Positions 26,540 through 34,889 of a stretch of DNA of 45,473 nt are shown piece after piece. The first letter of the stretch is position 1, and the number at the start of each line of letters is the position of its first letter. A model generated the notes under the pieces. The model ran no database searches and was not told the DNA's origin. It saw only the letters and a program-made list of their open reading frames with translations. Source of the DNA: Acidimicrobiia bacterium (GTDB lineage Bacteria; Actinomycetota; Acidimicrobiia; Spongiisociales; UBA5794); contig JANTHO010000017.1 of NCBI GenBank assembly GCA_024762335.1, positions 1 to 45,473 on the forward strand, written 5' to 3'. Both the position numbers and the translations under genes were made by a program.

Positions 26540-26598
26540 CTGCGAACCGCGGGCCCGGGACGCCATATAGGACGCAGAGAACCCTGGGTTCGTGTCGG
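26540..26598. repeat. 59-bp dispersed imperfect palindrome, copy 2
   Basis: Same element as at 4741-4799, differing at repeat positions 16 (C for T) and 33 (A for G). Both changes remove a pair of the hairpin drawn for copy 1. It lies between a divergent ABC exporter and the SRAP gene and ends 2 nt before the SRAP -10 box, in the same orientation to the downstream gene as copy 1. Confidence 0.85.
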
Positions 26599-26600
26599 CG

Positions 26601-26606
26601 TAGGAT
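26601..26606 (+). promoter_or_regulatory. putative -10 box (TAGGAT) of the SRAP gene
   Basis: TAGGAT ends 6 nt before the ATG at 26613. The 59-bp repeat occupies the -15 to -60 region, so any -35 contact would fall inside the repeat. Confidence 0.45.
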
Positions 26607-26612
26607 TGGGGT

Positions 26613-27299
26613 ATGTGCGGGAGATTCGTTCAGACGAGAGAGGCCGAGGACTACGGCGCCTACTTCGCCGTCGACGTCATCAAGACCGATGCTGTGTTGC
26701 GTTCGTGGAACGTCGCACCGACGAAACAGGTCTACGCCGTGGCCGAACATGAAGGAGAGCGTATGCTCGGGACGTTCGAGTGGGGGCTCGTGCCGTTCTG
26801 GGCGAAGGATCGGAAGATCGGGTCCAGGTTGATCAACGCCAGGGTGGAGACCCTCGCCGAGAAGCCGGCATTCCGCGACTCCTTCAAGAAGCGACGGTGC
26901 ATCATCCCGGCGGACGGCTTCTACGAATGGGAGCCGAAGCCGGGGGGGAAACTCCCGCATTACATCTACGAACCCGACGGGCGTCCGCTCGCACTGGCCG
27001 GTCTCTGGTCGTCGTGGAAGAACCCGGAGTCGGGGGAGTCCCTCCGGACGTGCACGATCATCACGGGTGAACCGTCCGACGTCGTCGCACCGATACACAA
27101 CCGGATGCCGGTGATGCTGCCGCGATCCACATGGGATGCTTGGCTGGATCCCGGGATCGGCGATTCCGAGGAGGTCCGGCATCTCATCGAACATCTCCCG
27201 GTACCCGATCTGGCGGAACATCCCGTTTCCACCCTTGTCAATCGGGTCGGCAATGACTCCGCTGAGCTGACCGAGCCGCTCGCGTCGGGAGCCGTGTAG
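26613..27299 (+). CDS. SRAP-domain protein (HMCES/YedK family)
   Basis: SRAP proteins form a stable thiazolidine crosslink with abasic sites in single-stranded DNA through Cys2, shielding them during replication. The 228-residue protein has all catalytic residues at the E. coli YedK positions or near: Cys2 (MCGRF), Asn75 (LINARVET), Glu105 (GFYEWEPKP) and His162 (IHNRMPV). Asn33 (WNVAPT) is also conserved. The mature protein needs removal of Met1. No lexA operator is evident; a leaderless TAGGAT promoter is likely. Confidence 0.95.
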   Translation: MCGRFVQTREAEDYGAYFAVDVIKTDAVLRSWNVAPTKQVYAVAEHEGERMLGTFEWGLVPFWAKDRKIGSRLINARVETLAEKPAFRDSFKKRRCIIPADGFYEWEPKPGGKLPHYIYEPDGRPLALAGLWSSWKNPESGESLRTCTIITGEPSDVVAPIHNRMPVMLPRSTWDAWLDPGIGDSEEVRHLIEHLPVPDLAEHPVSTLVNRVGNDSAELTEPLASGAV

Positions 27300-27314
27300 C
27301 GGTCCGTGTCGAGA

Positions 27315-27491
27315 TCAGTGGACGGCACGCAGCGTCATGAGCGCCACCGCCAGAATGGTGACTCCGATCGCGAGCAGTCGGAGGTCCCGGTTCGAACGGG
27401 TCACGACGATTGCAGCTGAGCCGACGATGAACACGGCGGCGAACTGAAACGCAACACCGGCGTCGGTCGACGGGAGCAGGAGATCGATCAC
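27315..27491 (-). CDS. Small two-helix membrane protein, function unknown
   Basis: A 58-residue frame from GTG 27491 with two hydrophobic segments (FQFAAVFIVGSAAIVV and LLAIGVTILAVALMTL) separated by a basic loop TRSNRDLR. This is a typical small inner-membrane hairpin protein. ATG 27539 would add 16 residues overlapping the tdh promoter. No clear ribosome site and no family recognised, so it may not be a gene. Confidence 0.4.
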   Translation of the reverse strand: MIDLLLPSTDAGVAFQFAAVFIVGSAAIVVTRSNRDLRLLAIGVTILAVALMTLRAVH

Positions 27492-27549
27492 ACGAGGACA
27501 ACGCACGAACCGGCTCGAACATGCCGCATCAGGGCGCATCCCGGTGTAA

Positions 27550-27555
27550 TAACCT
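27550..27555 (+). promoter_or_regulatory. putative -10 box (TAACCT) of tdh-kbl
   Basis: TAACCT ends 7 nt before the tdh ATG; an overlapping TAATAA begins 3 nt earlier. No Shine-Dalgarno. Confidence 0.5.
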
Positions 27556-27562
27556 CTGACTT

Positions 27563-28621
27563 ATGCGCGCACTACGAAAGCTCGGCCCTGAAGTTGGTTT
27601 TGAACTCGTCGACATCCCGATCCCCGAAGTCGGTCCCGATGAGGTCCTCATCGAGGTTCGGGCAACATCGATCTGCGGAACCGATGTTCACATCTACGAG
27701 TGGAACCAATGGGCGGCCGATCACGTGTCGCCCCCGATCACCGTCGGCCATGAACTCACCGGTGTCGTCGTCGATCGCGGAGCGAATGTCAAGGAACCGG
27801 TGATCGGTCAACTGGTGTCCGCCGAATCGCACGTCATCTGCAACACGTGCGCATGGTGCCGGACCGGTCAGGGACATCTCTGCCCGAACACGCAGATCCT
27901 CGGTGTGCATCGGGACGGCGCATATGCCGACTACGTGGTCGTGCCGGCCCAGAATGCATGGCCGGATCCGCCGGAGATGCCCCTGTCGGTCGCTTCGCTC
28001 CAGGAGAATTTCGGGAACTCGGTCCACACGGCGACCACGCCGAGCGTCGCCGGTCGCAAGGTGCTCGTCACGGGCACCGGTCCGGTGGGCGTCATGGCGA
28101 TCGCGGTGGCGAAAGCGCTCGGTGCGCGTGCCGTCTATGCGACCGACATCTCGGACTATCGGCTCGGTCTTGCCGAGAGGATGGGTGCCGACGCCGTGTT
28201 CAACCCGCTTCGTGACGATGTTGCCGCCGGGGTGGCCGAGGCCACGCTCGGCGAAGGTGTCGATGTGCTGCTCGAGATGTCCGGGGCGCCTTCCGCACTG
28301 GAAGCCGGGTTCGGGGCTCTGAAGCCGGGAGGCGAGGCTGCGCTGCTCGGTCTCACCGCACAGAAGTTCCCGTTCGATATCGACGACAACATCATCTTCA
28401 AAGGGGCGACCGTCCACGGGATCGTCGGGCGTCGACTCTGGCAGACCTGGTATGAGATGCGGGGGTTGATCCGCTCCGGTGCGGTCGATCTGGAACCCGT
28501 CATCACACACCGGTTCGCCCTCGCCGACTATGAGAAGGCGTTCAAACTCATGCAGTCGGGTGAGTGTGGCAAAGTCGTCATGTTCCCCGATCCCGCCCAT
28601 GCCGATGGACCGCTGAGCTGA
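27563..28621 (+). CDS. tdh: L-threonine 3-dehydrogenase
   Basis: Zinc alcohol-dehydrogenase-family enzyme that oxidises threonine to 2-amino-3-ketobutyrate with NAD+. The 352-residue protein has the catalytic zinc site Cys38 ([12 protein letters not shown]) and His63-Glu64 (VGHELTG). The structural zinc cysteines are [15 protein letters not shown] (about 94-108), and the NAD fold has [11 protein letters not shown]. The [15 protein letters not shown] segment is diagnostic of Tdh. kbl starts 10 nt downstream, so both pathway steps are in one operon. Confidence 0.95.
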   Translation: MRALRKLGPEVGFELVDIPIPEVGPDEVLIEVRATSICGTDVHIYEWNQWAADHVSPPITVGHELTGVVVDRGANVKEPVIGQLVSAESHVICNTCAWCRTGQGHLCPNTQILGVHRDGAYADYVVVPAQNAWPDPPEMPLSVASLQENFGNSVHTATTPSVAGRKVLVTGTGPVGVMAIAVAKALGARAVYATDISDYRLGLAERMGADAVFNPLRDDVAAGVAEATLGEGVDVLLEMSGAPSALEAGFGALKPGGEAALLGLTAQKFPFDIDDNIIFKGATVHGIVGRRLWQTWYEMRGLIRSGAVDLEPVITHRFALADYEKAFKLMQSGECGKVVMFPDPAHADGPLS

Positions 28622-28631
28622 GGGAGGCACG

Positions 28632-29822
28632 ATGACCGACAAGACCGCATTCATCAGGGACGAACTGCAAGCGCTCAGAGACCAGGGTCTCTACAACACG
28701 ATCTCGACCATCGAGAGCCCGCAGGGAGCGCATCTCACCGTCGGCGGACGTGAAGTTCTGAACTTCTGTTCGAACAACTATCTCGGTCTCGCCGACGATC
28801 GGCGGCTGATCGATGCAGCCAAGGCTGCCCTCGACACGTACGGTGTGGGGCCGGGTGCCGTGCGGACGATCGCAGGAACGATGACGATCCACACCCAACT
28901 CGAGGAGGCGCTTGCCCGGTTCAAGGGTGTCGAGGCGACGATCAGTTTCCAGTCGGGTTTCACCGCGAATCTGGCCGTCATCCCCGCACTCGTCGGTGCA
29001 GGCGACGTGATCATCTCCGATGAGTTGAACCATGCATCGATCGTCGACGGTGTCCGCCTCGCCAAAGCGGGCAGGAAGATCTACGCGCACAACGAGGTCG
29101 ACATGCTGAGGGAACGTCTCGCCGAAGCTCGGTCCGAAGGAGCCAACCAGATCCTCGTGATCACCGACGGCGTGTTCTCGATGGACGGCGACCTCGCTCC
29201 ACTCGACCGGATCGTCGACGCCGCCGACGACTTCGGCGCGATGGTCATGGTCGACGACGCCCACGGCGAAGGCGTCGTCGGACGCGGCGGGAGAGGAATC
29301 GTCGACCACTTCGATCTGCACGGGCGGGTCGACGTCGAGGTCGGAACGATGTCGAAAGCGTTCGGTGCCGTCGGAGGGTACGTCGCCGGATCGACAGAAT
29401 TGATCGAGTGGCTGCGACAGCGTGGACGCCCGTTCCTGTTCTCATCCGCGGTGACACCACCGGACGTTGCCGCATGCATCGCGTCGGTGGAGATCCTCGA
29501 CGCGTCGACGGAACTCGTCGATCGTCTCTGGGCCAACGCTGCAACATTCAAGACGATGATGACCGACGCCGGCTTCGACATCGGATCGAGCGAGACTCCG
29601 ATCACGCCGGTCATGCTGGGAGACGAGCACATCGCTCGCGAGTTCTCTCGCAAGCTGCTCGACGAACACGCCGTCTTTGCCCAGGCGATCGCATTCCCGA
29701 CCGTCGCACGCGGGAAGGCTCGCATACGGGTCATGATCTCGGCGGCGCATTCGGACGAGGATCTCGTTCGGGGCGCAGAAGCCTTCGCCGCCGTGGGTCG
29801 CGATCTCGGAATCATGGCCTGA
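28632..29822 (+). CDS. kbl: Glycine C-acetyltransferase (2-amino-3-ketobutyrate CoA ligase)
   Basis: PLP enzyme that splits 2-amino-3-ketobutyrate with CoA into glycine and acetyl-CoA. The 396-residue length equals the usual. It carries [14 protein letters not shown] near the N-terminus, [10 protein letters not shown], and the PLP lysine Lys242 in [22 protein letters not shown] ribosome site precedes the ATG. It follows tdh, completing threonine-to-glycine conversion; the glycine-cleavage P-protein lies 9.6 kb downstream. Confidence 0.95.
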   Translation: MTDKTAFIRDELQALRDQGLYNTISTIESPQGAHLTVGGREVLNFCSNNYLGLADDRRLIDAAKAALDTYGVGPGAVRTIAGTMTIHTQLEEALARFKGVEATISFQSGFTANLAVIPALVGAGDVIISDELNHASIVDGVRLAKAGRKIYAHNEVDMLRERLAEARSEGANQILVITDGVFSMDGDLAPLDRIVDAADDFGAMVMVDDAHGEGVVGRGGRGIVDHFDLHGRVDVEVGTMSKAFGAVGGYVAGSTELIEWLRQRGRPFLFSSAVTPPDVAACIASVEILDASTELVDRLWANAATFKTMMTDAGFDIGSSETPITPVMLGDEHIAREFSRKLLDEHAVFAQAIAFPTVARGKARIRVMISAAHSDEDLVRGAEAFAAVGRDLGIMA

Positions 29823-29913
29823 CGACCGATTGGGCGAAGCAGGGTTCCGATCGGAGAATCGGCAGGTGCTCCCGTTCCGCCGCTAGATTTGGCAGTCGTC
29901 GGGGGGTCATCTC

Positions 29914-30963
29914 ATGTCTGAGCAGCCAGAACAACAGAAGGGACCCGGAATCCCATGGGGGAGACTGACGTTGCGCGGGTTCCTGCTCCTGCTCGGCATG
30001 GTGTCGATCTACCTGTTCCTGCCGACGCTCCTGAGCCTCGCCGAGAGCGCTCCCCAGCTCGGACATGTGAAATGGCGATGGTTCGTGCTGATGGCCGTGC
30101 TGATGACGGGAGCGTTCGTGTCGCAGTGGGCCCTCACCAGGATCGCCGCCCCCGGCGTATCGTGGTTCGTTGCGGCGACATCGCAGCTCACCTCGAACGC
30201 TGCCGTGAAGCTGATCCCGGGGGGTGCCGTCGCGGGCGGGGCGTTCTACTTCCGGATGCTGTCCGTCTCCGGCGTTCCGACCGGAACGGCGCTTGCAGCT
30301 CTGGCGGCGGTCGGAGTCCTGTCGAATCTCGTTCTCCTCGCTCTCCCTGCGGTGGCGGTTGTGATCGCCATCGTTTCTGCTCCGATACCCGAGGGGATGC
30401 TCCCCGTTGCGATCGCCGGGACCATTCTCTTCGTCGTGATGTTCGTCGGTGCGGTCGTCGTCGTTCGGTTCGATCGACCGCTCGAGTGGGTCGGCTGGAT
30501 CGTTGAACATGGCGTCGCCTGGGTGGCGAGGATTTTCAAGCGATCATGGTCGTTCCCCGCACAGGAGCTGATCGACCGCCGCAATGAGGTCGTTTCGTCG
30601 CTCGGTGAGCGGTGGCGGAAAGCGCTGGCCGTCGCCGTCTCCAATTGGCTCCTCGACTATGCGACCCTTGTTGTGGCGCTGATCGCCGTTGGGGCGCAGC
30701 CGCGGCCGAGCCTGATTCTGCTGGCGTTCGCCGGTGCCGCCGTTCTCGGCATGATCCCGATCACGCCGGGAGGTCTGGGATTCGTCGAGGCGGGTCTCGT
30801 CGGCATGCTGACGATCGCCGGCATCCCCGCAGGCGACGCCCTCCTCGCCACGCTCGCCTACCGGCTCTTCCAGTTCTGGCTCCCGATCCCCGCAGGCATG
30901 GTGTCGTACGTGCTGTTCCGTCGCAAATACGGGAAACCGTCCGATCTCCCCGCGGTCTCCTGA
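29914..30963 (+). CDS. YbhN/UPF0104-family membrane protein (LPG synthase TM-like)
   Basis: Integral membrane protein of 349 residues with about 8 helices and a basic cytoplasmic loop (about 205-235). It shows the family motifs KLIPGGAVAGGAFYFRML (about 92-109) and the GMIPITPGGLGFVEAGLVGM segment (about 278-297). These are shared with the flippase domain of lysylphosphatidylglycerol synthases and YbhN. It has no catalytic aminoacyl-transferase domain. A role in lipid transport is an inference from the family. Confidence 0.86.
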   Translation: MSEQPEQQKGPGIPWGRLTLRGFLLLLGMVSIYLFLPTLLSLAESAPQLGHVKWRWFVLMAVLMTGAFVSQWALTRIAAPGVSWFVAATSQLTSNAAVKLIPGGAVAGGAFYFRMLSVSGVPTGTALAALAAVGVLSNLVLLALPAVAVVIAIVSAPIPEGMLPVAIAGTILFVVMFVGAVVVVRFDRPLEWVGWIVEHGVAWVARIFKRSWSFPAQELIDRRNEVVSSLGERWRKALAVAVSNWLLDYATLVVALIAVGAQPRPSLILLAFAGAAVLGMIPITPGGLGFVEAGLVGMLTIAGIPAGDALLATLAYRLFQFWLPIPAGMVSYVLFRRKYGKPSDLPAVS

Positions 30964-30966
30964 CCC

Positions 30967-31365
30967 TCAGCCCTTCCTTGTTTCGGCACAGGCGCGAACG
31001 GAGACGGTGCGGACGCCGATGCCGATTCCTCCGAGGATCCTCGGCTGATAGGAATCCGTGACGACCACGCACACGACTGTTCCATCAACAGAAGCCGCTG
31101 CCGTTCGGTTCTCACGCGGTCGTGCCTCTTCCGCTGCCGATCGTGCGGCACGGATGGCCGATCGCGGGTCGAGCTGTGTGACACCTCCGTAGGCGCTCGC
31201 CGTTTCCAATTGAGCGGCTCCGGCTTCGGCTCCCGCGTCGGCCGCGAACGAGGCCTCCCGGTAGGCCGCGGCGAGGAGTGTGACATCGAGGGCAAGGCCG
31301 AGTACGACAAGCCCCACAAAGATGAGCGCACCGAGGTATGGGAGCATCGAACCGCGTTCGTTCAT
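30967..31365 (-). CDS. Tad pilus-associated secreted protein (TadG-like/helicase-secretion DUF type)
   Basis: The last gene of the Tad operon, 132 residues. An N-terminal ERGSMLPYLGALIFVGLVVL segment gives one membrane helix, as in TadE/TadG proteins. The external part (AAYREASFAADAGAEAGA) is like the Rv3654c-type secretion-neighbourhood TadE-like proteins, and it has two cysteines (about 99 and 126). The start overlaps the previous stop (ATGA) and has GGAGCA upstream. Its exact role in the pilus is unknown. Confidence 0.78.
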   Translation of the reverse strand: MNERGSMLPYLGALIFVGLVVLGLALDVTLLAAAYREASFAADAGAEAGAAQLETASAYGGVTQLDPRSAIRAARSAAEEARPRENRTAAASVDGTVVCVVVTDSYQPRILGGIGIGVRTVSVRACAETRKG

Positions 31366-31721
31366 GGTCTGCTCCGGTACGGGCTGATCGCCGACGTGGC
31401 TTGCCCCGTCACCGTCTGCCTCAACGGGGTCCCTTCGGGTCCCACCATCGGAACGGTGAGCTGGATCCGGACGGAGACCGTGGTCCCATCGTCCAGCACG
31501 TCGACCTCGGCTTCCGGGAGCAGCCGTCGGGCGACGACGCCGGCTTCGTCTGCCCCGCCGTATCGCGCCCCCTGCTGCGCCGCATACGCAGCGACTTCCG
31601 CAACCTGAGCGGATGCCGCGCTGAGCCTGCCGAGGGCGAGCAGGGACTGTCCGACGACGAGCACAACGACGAATCCAATCACCAACGTACCGATAAGAGC
31701 AGCACCCTGTTCGTTCCTCAC
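31362..31721 (-). CDS. TadE/TadF-like pseudopilin
   Basis: Small membrane-anchored protein of 119 residues. NEQGAALIGTLVIGFVVVLV at the N-terminus is a prepilin-like E/QG plus helix, and a beta-rich exported domain follows (VDVLDDGTTVSVRIQLTVPM). Overlaps both neighbours by 4 nt. Pseudopilins of this class are thought to prime or cap the Flp pilus. Confidence 0.75.
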   Translation of the reverse strand: MRNEQGAALIGTLVIGFVVVLVVGQSLLALGRLSAASAQVAEVAAYAAQQGARYGGADEAGVVARRLLPEAEVDVLDDGTTVSVRIQLTVPMVGPEGTPLRQTVTGQATSAISPYRSRP

Positions 31722-32116
31722 GGCGGAACCACCCGCGGAGCGTGAGCGGTGACTCGCAGGGTGATCGGAATGAGGTCAGGTCCGGGCGGTACCCATCGGA
31801 TGGCGGCGCTCGTAGCCACACCGGTGTCGTCGTATTCGACGGTGGCGACGATGTCCGATGCCCCGGGGACGACACTTCCCAACTCCTCGACCAGTCGCTG
31901 TTGTTCGACGGAGGTCGTACTCCCCGGTCTCCCCGCTCGTCTCGCCGCGGCGGACACCGCCGTTCGCGCCGTGTTCTGGGCCACGGCCACGAACGCAACC
32001 TGCGTGATGATGACGATGAGGAGGAAGACGATCGCCGTTGCCACGAGTGACTCGATGATCACCGATCCTCGTTCTACGAGAAGAACCCCGTCATCTGTGC
32101 CGCAACACTCGCCCAT
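31718..32116 (-). CDS. TadE-like pseudopilin
   Basis: Up to 132 residues, with the TadE-type start ERGSVIIESLVATAIVFLL and exported domain. ATG 32116 keeps the ERGS motif but overlaps the Flp gene by 43 nt and has no Shine-Dalgarno. GTG 32062 follows a GAGGA site and lies just past the Flp stop, giving 114 residues without the ERGS. The start is therefore uncertain. It is followed by the next pseudopilin with a 4-nt overlap. Confidence 0.75.
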   Translation of the reverse strand: MGECCGTDDGVLLVERGSVIIESLVATAIVFLLIVIITQVAFVAVAQNTARTAVSAAARRAGRPGSTTSVEQQRLVEELGSVVPGASDIVATVEYDDTGVATSAAIRWVPPGPDLIPITLRVTAHAPRVVPP

Positions 32117-32229
32117 ACGTCGGCGGCGGCGCTTCGAACCTGGGGCAGCAGCATCGCGATGACCAGCACTGCGATCGTTGCTAGACCCAGCCACTCGACG
32201 GTGGCCGCGCCTCGTTGTTCGTTCCACAT
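32074..32229 (-). CDS. flp: Flp-type pilin (51 residues)
   Basis: Major-pilin candidate. It begins MWNEQRGAATVEWLGLATIA, a short basic leader with a Gly-Ala cleavage point and the Glu that all type IV pilins carry near +5. A single helix follows (LATIAVLVIAMLL), then an alanine-rich tail ending MTGFFS. The ATG at 32229 has a strong GAGAGGGGGTGA ribosome site, and it sits 16 nt after tadC, where flp genes are found in actinobacterial Tad loci. It is easily missed because of its length. Confidence 0.85.
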   Translation of the reverse strand: MWNEQRGAATVEWLGLATIAVLVIAMLLPQVRSAAADVWASVAAQMTGFFS

Positions 32230-32245
32230 GTTCACCCCCTCTCTC

Positions 32246-33067
32246 TTACGGACCCCCCGCCAGGCTGCGCAGGCCGGCGAGGGTTGGATACAGCAAGAAC
32301 AGCAGCGTGACCGGAACCATCAGAGCGAGGACCGGTCCATAGGTCGTGAGGGCTCGCCTCCCACCTTCGGCTGTGAGATCCCTGGCGAGCGCTGCCCGGT
32401 AGTCGGTGCCGAGGTCGCCGAGGGCGTCGGCGAGGCGGCTACCCGTGTCGTGGGCGTGAGCGAGGAGCGTATAGAGCCGTGCCGCCTCGGGATCGGCAGT
32501 TCGGTGGACGTTCCGTTGGAGCGCTTCGGCAATGCCGCTTCCCGTGGAGACATCCGTCAGGGCGGTTCCAAGTTCCTCCGCGGCCACCCCGCTCGATTCA
32601 TCCACGTAGCTTTGAGCGGCCGTTGCGACGGACTCGCCGGCGATGACGCGCAGCGACAGTGCATCGGTGACGATCGGAAGCTCGAACCGAAGGATTCGGG
32701 CCCGTCGATCCCGTCGCGTAGAGATCCACACGCCGAACACGAGCCAACCGGCGATGGAACCGAGTGCCACCAGCGACGCCAGTGACCTACCCGGTCCCTG
32801 TACGAAGAGATCCCCCTGGGCGATCAGCGCGCCGCCGACCCCGCCGGCTGCTGCCGAAGCGGTCCTCCGGACGAGCATCTCACTTCGTGACCAATCGAGT
32901 CCGGCGTCGGCGAACGGGAGTGGGTCGTGTGTCGGGCCGCCCGGTGGCCCGGGAGCAGGCTGTGGGCGCAGATAGCGCGCGACCCGTTCGGACAGCGGAC
33001 GCGAGCGGCGTGTCGCAACGATGAGCATGATGCCTGCGGCCATCAGGAGCGCTGCGAGGAGGTTCAT
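32246..33067 (-). CDS. tadC: TadC-like pilus platform protein (T2SSF domain)
   Basis: Polytopic inner-membrane protein of 273 residues. The N-terminal helix is MNLLAALLMAAGIMLIV, and the central type II secretion F domain has ELPIVTDALSLRVIAGES and LGDLGTDYRAALARDLTAEG. Two C-terminal helices follow. ATG 33067 overlaps the tadB stop; upstream frame is out of homology. With TadB it forms the membrane platform driven by TadA. Confidence 0.88.
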   Translation of the reverse strand: MNLLAALLMAAGIMLIVATRRSRPLSERVARYLRPQPAPGPPGGPTHDPLPFADAGLDWSRSEMLVRRTASAAAGGVGGALIAQGDLFVQGPGRSLASLVALGSIAGWLVFGVWISTRRDRRARILRFELPIVTDALSLRVIAGESVATAAQSYVDESSGVAAEELGTALTDVSTGSGIAEALQRNVHRTADPEAARLYTLLAHAHDTGSRLADALGDLGTDYRAALARDLTAEGGRRALTTYGPVLALMVPVTLLFLLYPTLAGLRSLAGGP

Positions 33068-33870
33068 CGCAACACCCTCGGTGAGTGAGAGAGGCGGGCC
33101 GAGCGCTTCGCCGCGATGAACCCGAAGCTCGTGGAGAGGAACCCGATACCGATCACGATGCTCCCCGTTCTCGTTCGATACGCCATGGCAGCCTGGGGAT
33201 TCGTGGAGATCGTCAAAGCCAGCAGAGCCCATGGTGCGGCCAAGGCGACGATTGCCGTCATGCGCTGCTCGGTGAGCGCCGCCGTGTGGGCCCGCCGCAG
33301 CCGAAGTTCATCCGAGATGGAGGCGCCGAGCGATCCGATCACGGCGCCCACGTGATGCCCGCCGGATCGATGGGCGTAGGCGAGGGTGGTCAGAACCCGA
33401 TCGCTCGTCGCATCGTCGAGTGTTTCACGGAGCCGGTCGATAGCCGGGACGAAGCCGTCACCGAACGTGATCGCTTCCTCGACGGGCCGGCATACTCCTG
33501 CGAGCGGCTCCGGAGCGCGCCGTGCCGCGGCGACGAACGAGTCGGGGAGTGTTGCACCCGCTGCGATGCGCCCCTTCATGAGAGCGATGAAGTCGGGCCA
33601 TGCATCGGCAATCGACTCGCGTTCGTGACGACGGCGACCCGCTTCGATCGCTATGGGAACGGCTGCCGCGAACAGGGCGATCGCGAGTGCGGCGACCGGG
33701 ACCGCCAGGAACCCGAGCGCCACGAGGCCTGCCGCAGCTCCTGCCCCGATGGCTGCAGGAACCACCCACGGTGACGGAAGGCCGTACTTCGGGAGCCGTA
33801 ACGAGGGGGTCCATCCGGACACAACAACCCAGGCGGCCGCTCCTGCGAGCACGGCAGCGAGTCCCCTCAT
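33064..33870 (-). CDS. tadB: TadB-like pilus platform protein (T2SSF domain)
   Basis: Membrane protein of 268 residues with two N-terminal helices. The T2SSF core (AWPDFIALMKGRIAAGATLP, and TLAYAHRSGGHHVGAVIGSL) follows, then two C-terminal helices. The start is ATG 33870, overlapping the tadA stop by ATGA; ATG 33879 would add three residues (MAS). Partner of TadC. Confidence 0.88.
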   Translation of the reverse strand: MRGLAAVLAGAAAWVVVSGWTPSLRLPKYGLPSPWVVPAAIGAGAAAGLVALGFLAVPVAALAIALFAAAVPIAIEAGRRRHERESIADAWPDFIALMKGRIAAGATLPDSFVAAARRAPEPLAGVCRPVEEAITFGDGFVPAIDRLRETLDDATSDRVLTTLAYAHRSGGHHVGAVIGSLGASISDELRLRRAHTAALTEQRMTAIVALAAPWALLALTISTNPQAAMAYRTRTGSIVIGIGFLSTSFGFIAAKRSARLSHSPRVLR

Positions 33871-34889
33871 GGATGCCACTCCGTCGAGTCCAAGTGTGAG
33901 TCGTCGGGAACGCTTCCGGTCCAGTGGAGACCCGTGGGGCCGGACTCGAAGATCGGTTGAAGGGTGAACACGTCACGGGAGATCTGCTCGGGAACGAAGG
34001 CGATCTCCTCGACGACGCGTGACCTGCCCGTGCGCCGGAGGAACACAACGAGGTCGACGACCGATGCAACGGTGCGCCGGACGAACGGAATCGCAACGTT
34101 CTGCCCTGCAAGCACGCTGTACGAGACGAGCTTCTCCAGAGCGTCGCGTGCCGAGTTGGCGTGCAGCGTCGCTATCCCCGAACAACCGGCGTTCAACGCC
34201 ATGAGCATGTCGAGCGCCTCGGGACCGCGCACTTCACCGACGACGATACGGTCGGGCCGCTGGCGCAGCGCCTCCCGAACGAGATCGCGAAGGGTGATCT
34301 CGGCCCCGCCGTCGAGCCCTGCGTCGCGGGTCTGCATCTGCGTCATGTCCGGCAGGTCGGCGTCGATCTCGAACACCTCCTCGCAGGTCACGACGCGTCG
34401 GTCCGGGGGGACTTCGCGCAGCAGGCAATTGACGAGCGTGGTCTTGCCTGCCCCCGGGGCTCCGGCAACCAACACGGACAGATCCCGACGCATCGCGACC
34501 CTCAGCAGTTCGGCGGCCGACGAGGACAGGGTTCCGCGGTCGACGATCTCGTCGAGACCGGTGGCGGTGACGACGAACTTCCTGATCTGGATGTTGAGGC
34601 GGTCCGGATGCGTCACCGGTGGGCCGGTGATATGGACACGGGACCCGTCCGGCAGCTGTGCCGAAACGATCGGTGAAGCTAGGTCGAGTCTCCGACCGGT
34701 CCCGGCAAGGAGCTGGTCGGCGAAACGTCTGAGCGTCGCGGTGTCCGCCACCATCGGCACGAGTTCCTTGATGCCGTCGCGAACGACGAACGTGCGGTGT
34801 CCGCCGATCACGATGACCTCCTCGACCGAGTCGTCGTCGAGGAGCTCCCCGAGGAATCCGAGCCGGTGGGGTCGGGCCGCCACCGTCAC
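33867..34889 (-). CDS. tadA: TadA/CpaF secretion ATPase
   Basis: Hexameric GspE-family ATPase powering Flp pilus assembly. From GTG 34889 the protein has 340 residues. Walker A VAGAPGAGKTTL (about 141-152), Asp/Glu box VVTCEEVFEID, Walker B-like RIVVGEVRGPEALD, and His box (SGIATLHANSARDALEKL). The GTG overlaps the CpaE-like stop (GTGA). The N-terminal domain is shorter than in proteobacterial CpaF, as is normal in actinobacteria. Confidence 0.93.
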   Translation of the reverse strand: MTVAARPHRLGFLGELLDDDSVEEVIVIGGHRTFVVRDGIKELVPMVADTATLRRFADQLLAGTGRRLDLASPIVSAQLPDGSRVHITGPPVTHPDRLNIQIRKFVVTATGLDEIVDRGTLSSSAAELLRVAMRRDLSVLVAGAPGAGKTTLVNCLLREVPPDRRVVTCEEVFEIDADLPDMTQMQTRDAGLDGGAEITLRDLVREALRQRPDRIVVGEVRGPEALDMLMALNAGCSGIATLHANSARDALEKLVSYSVLAGQNVAIPFVRRTVASVVDLVVFLRRTGRSRVVEEIAFVPEQISRDVFTLQPIFESGPTGLHWTGSVPDDSHLDSTEWHP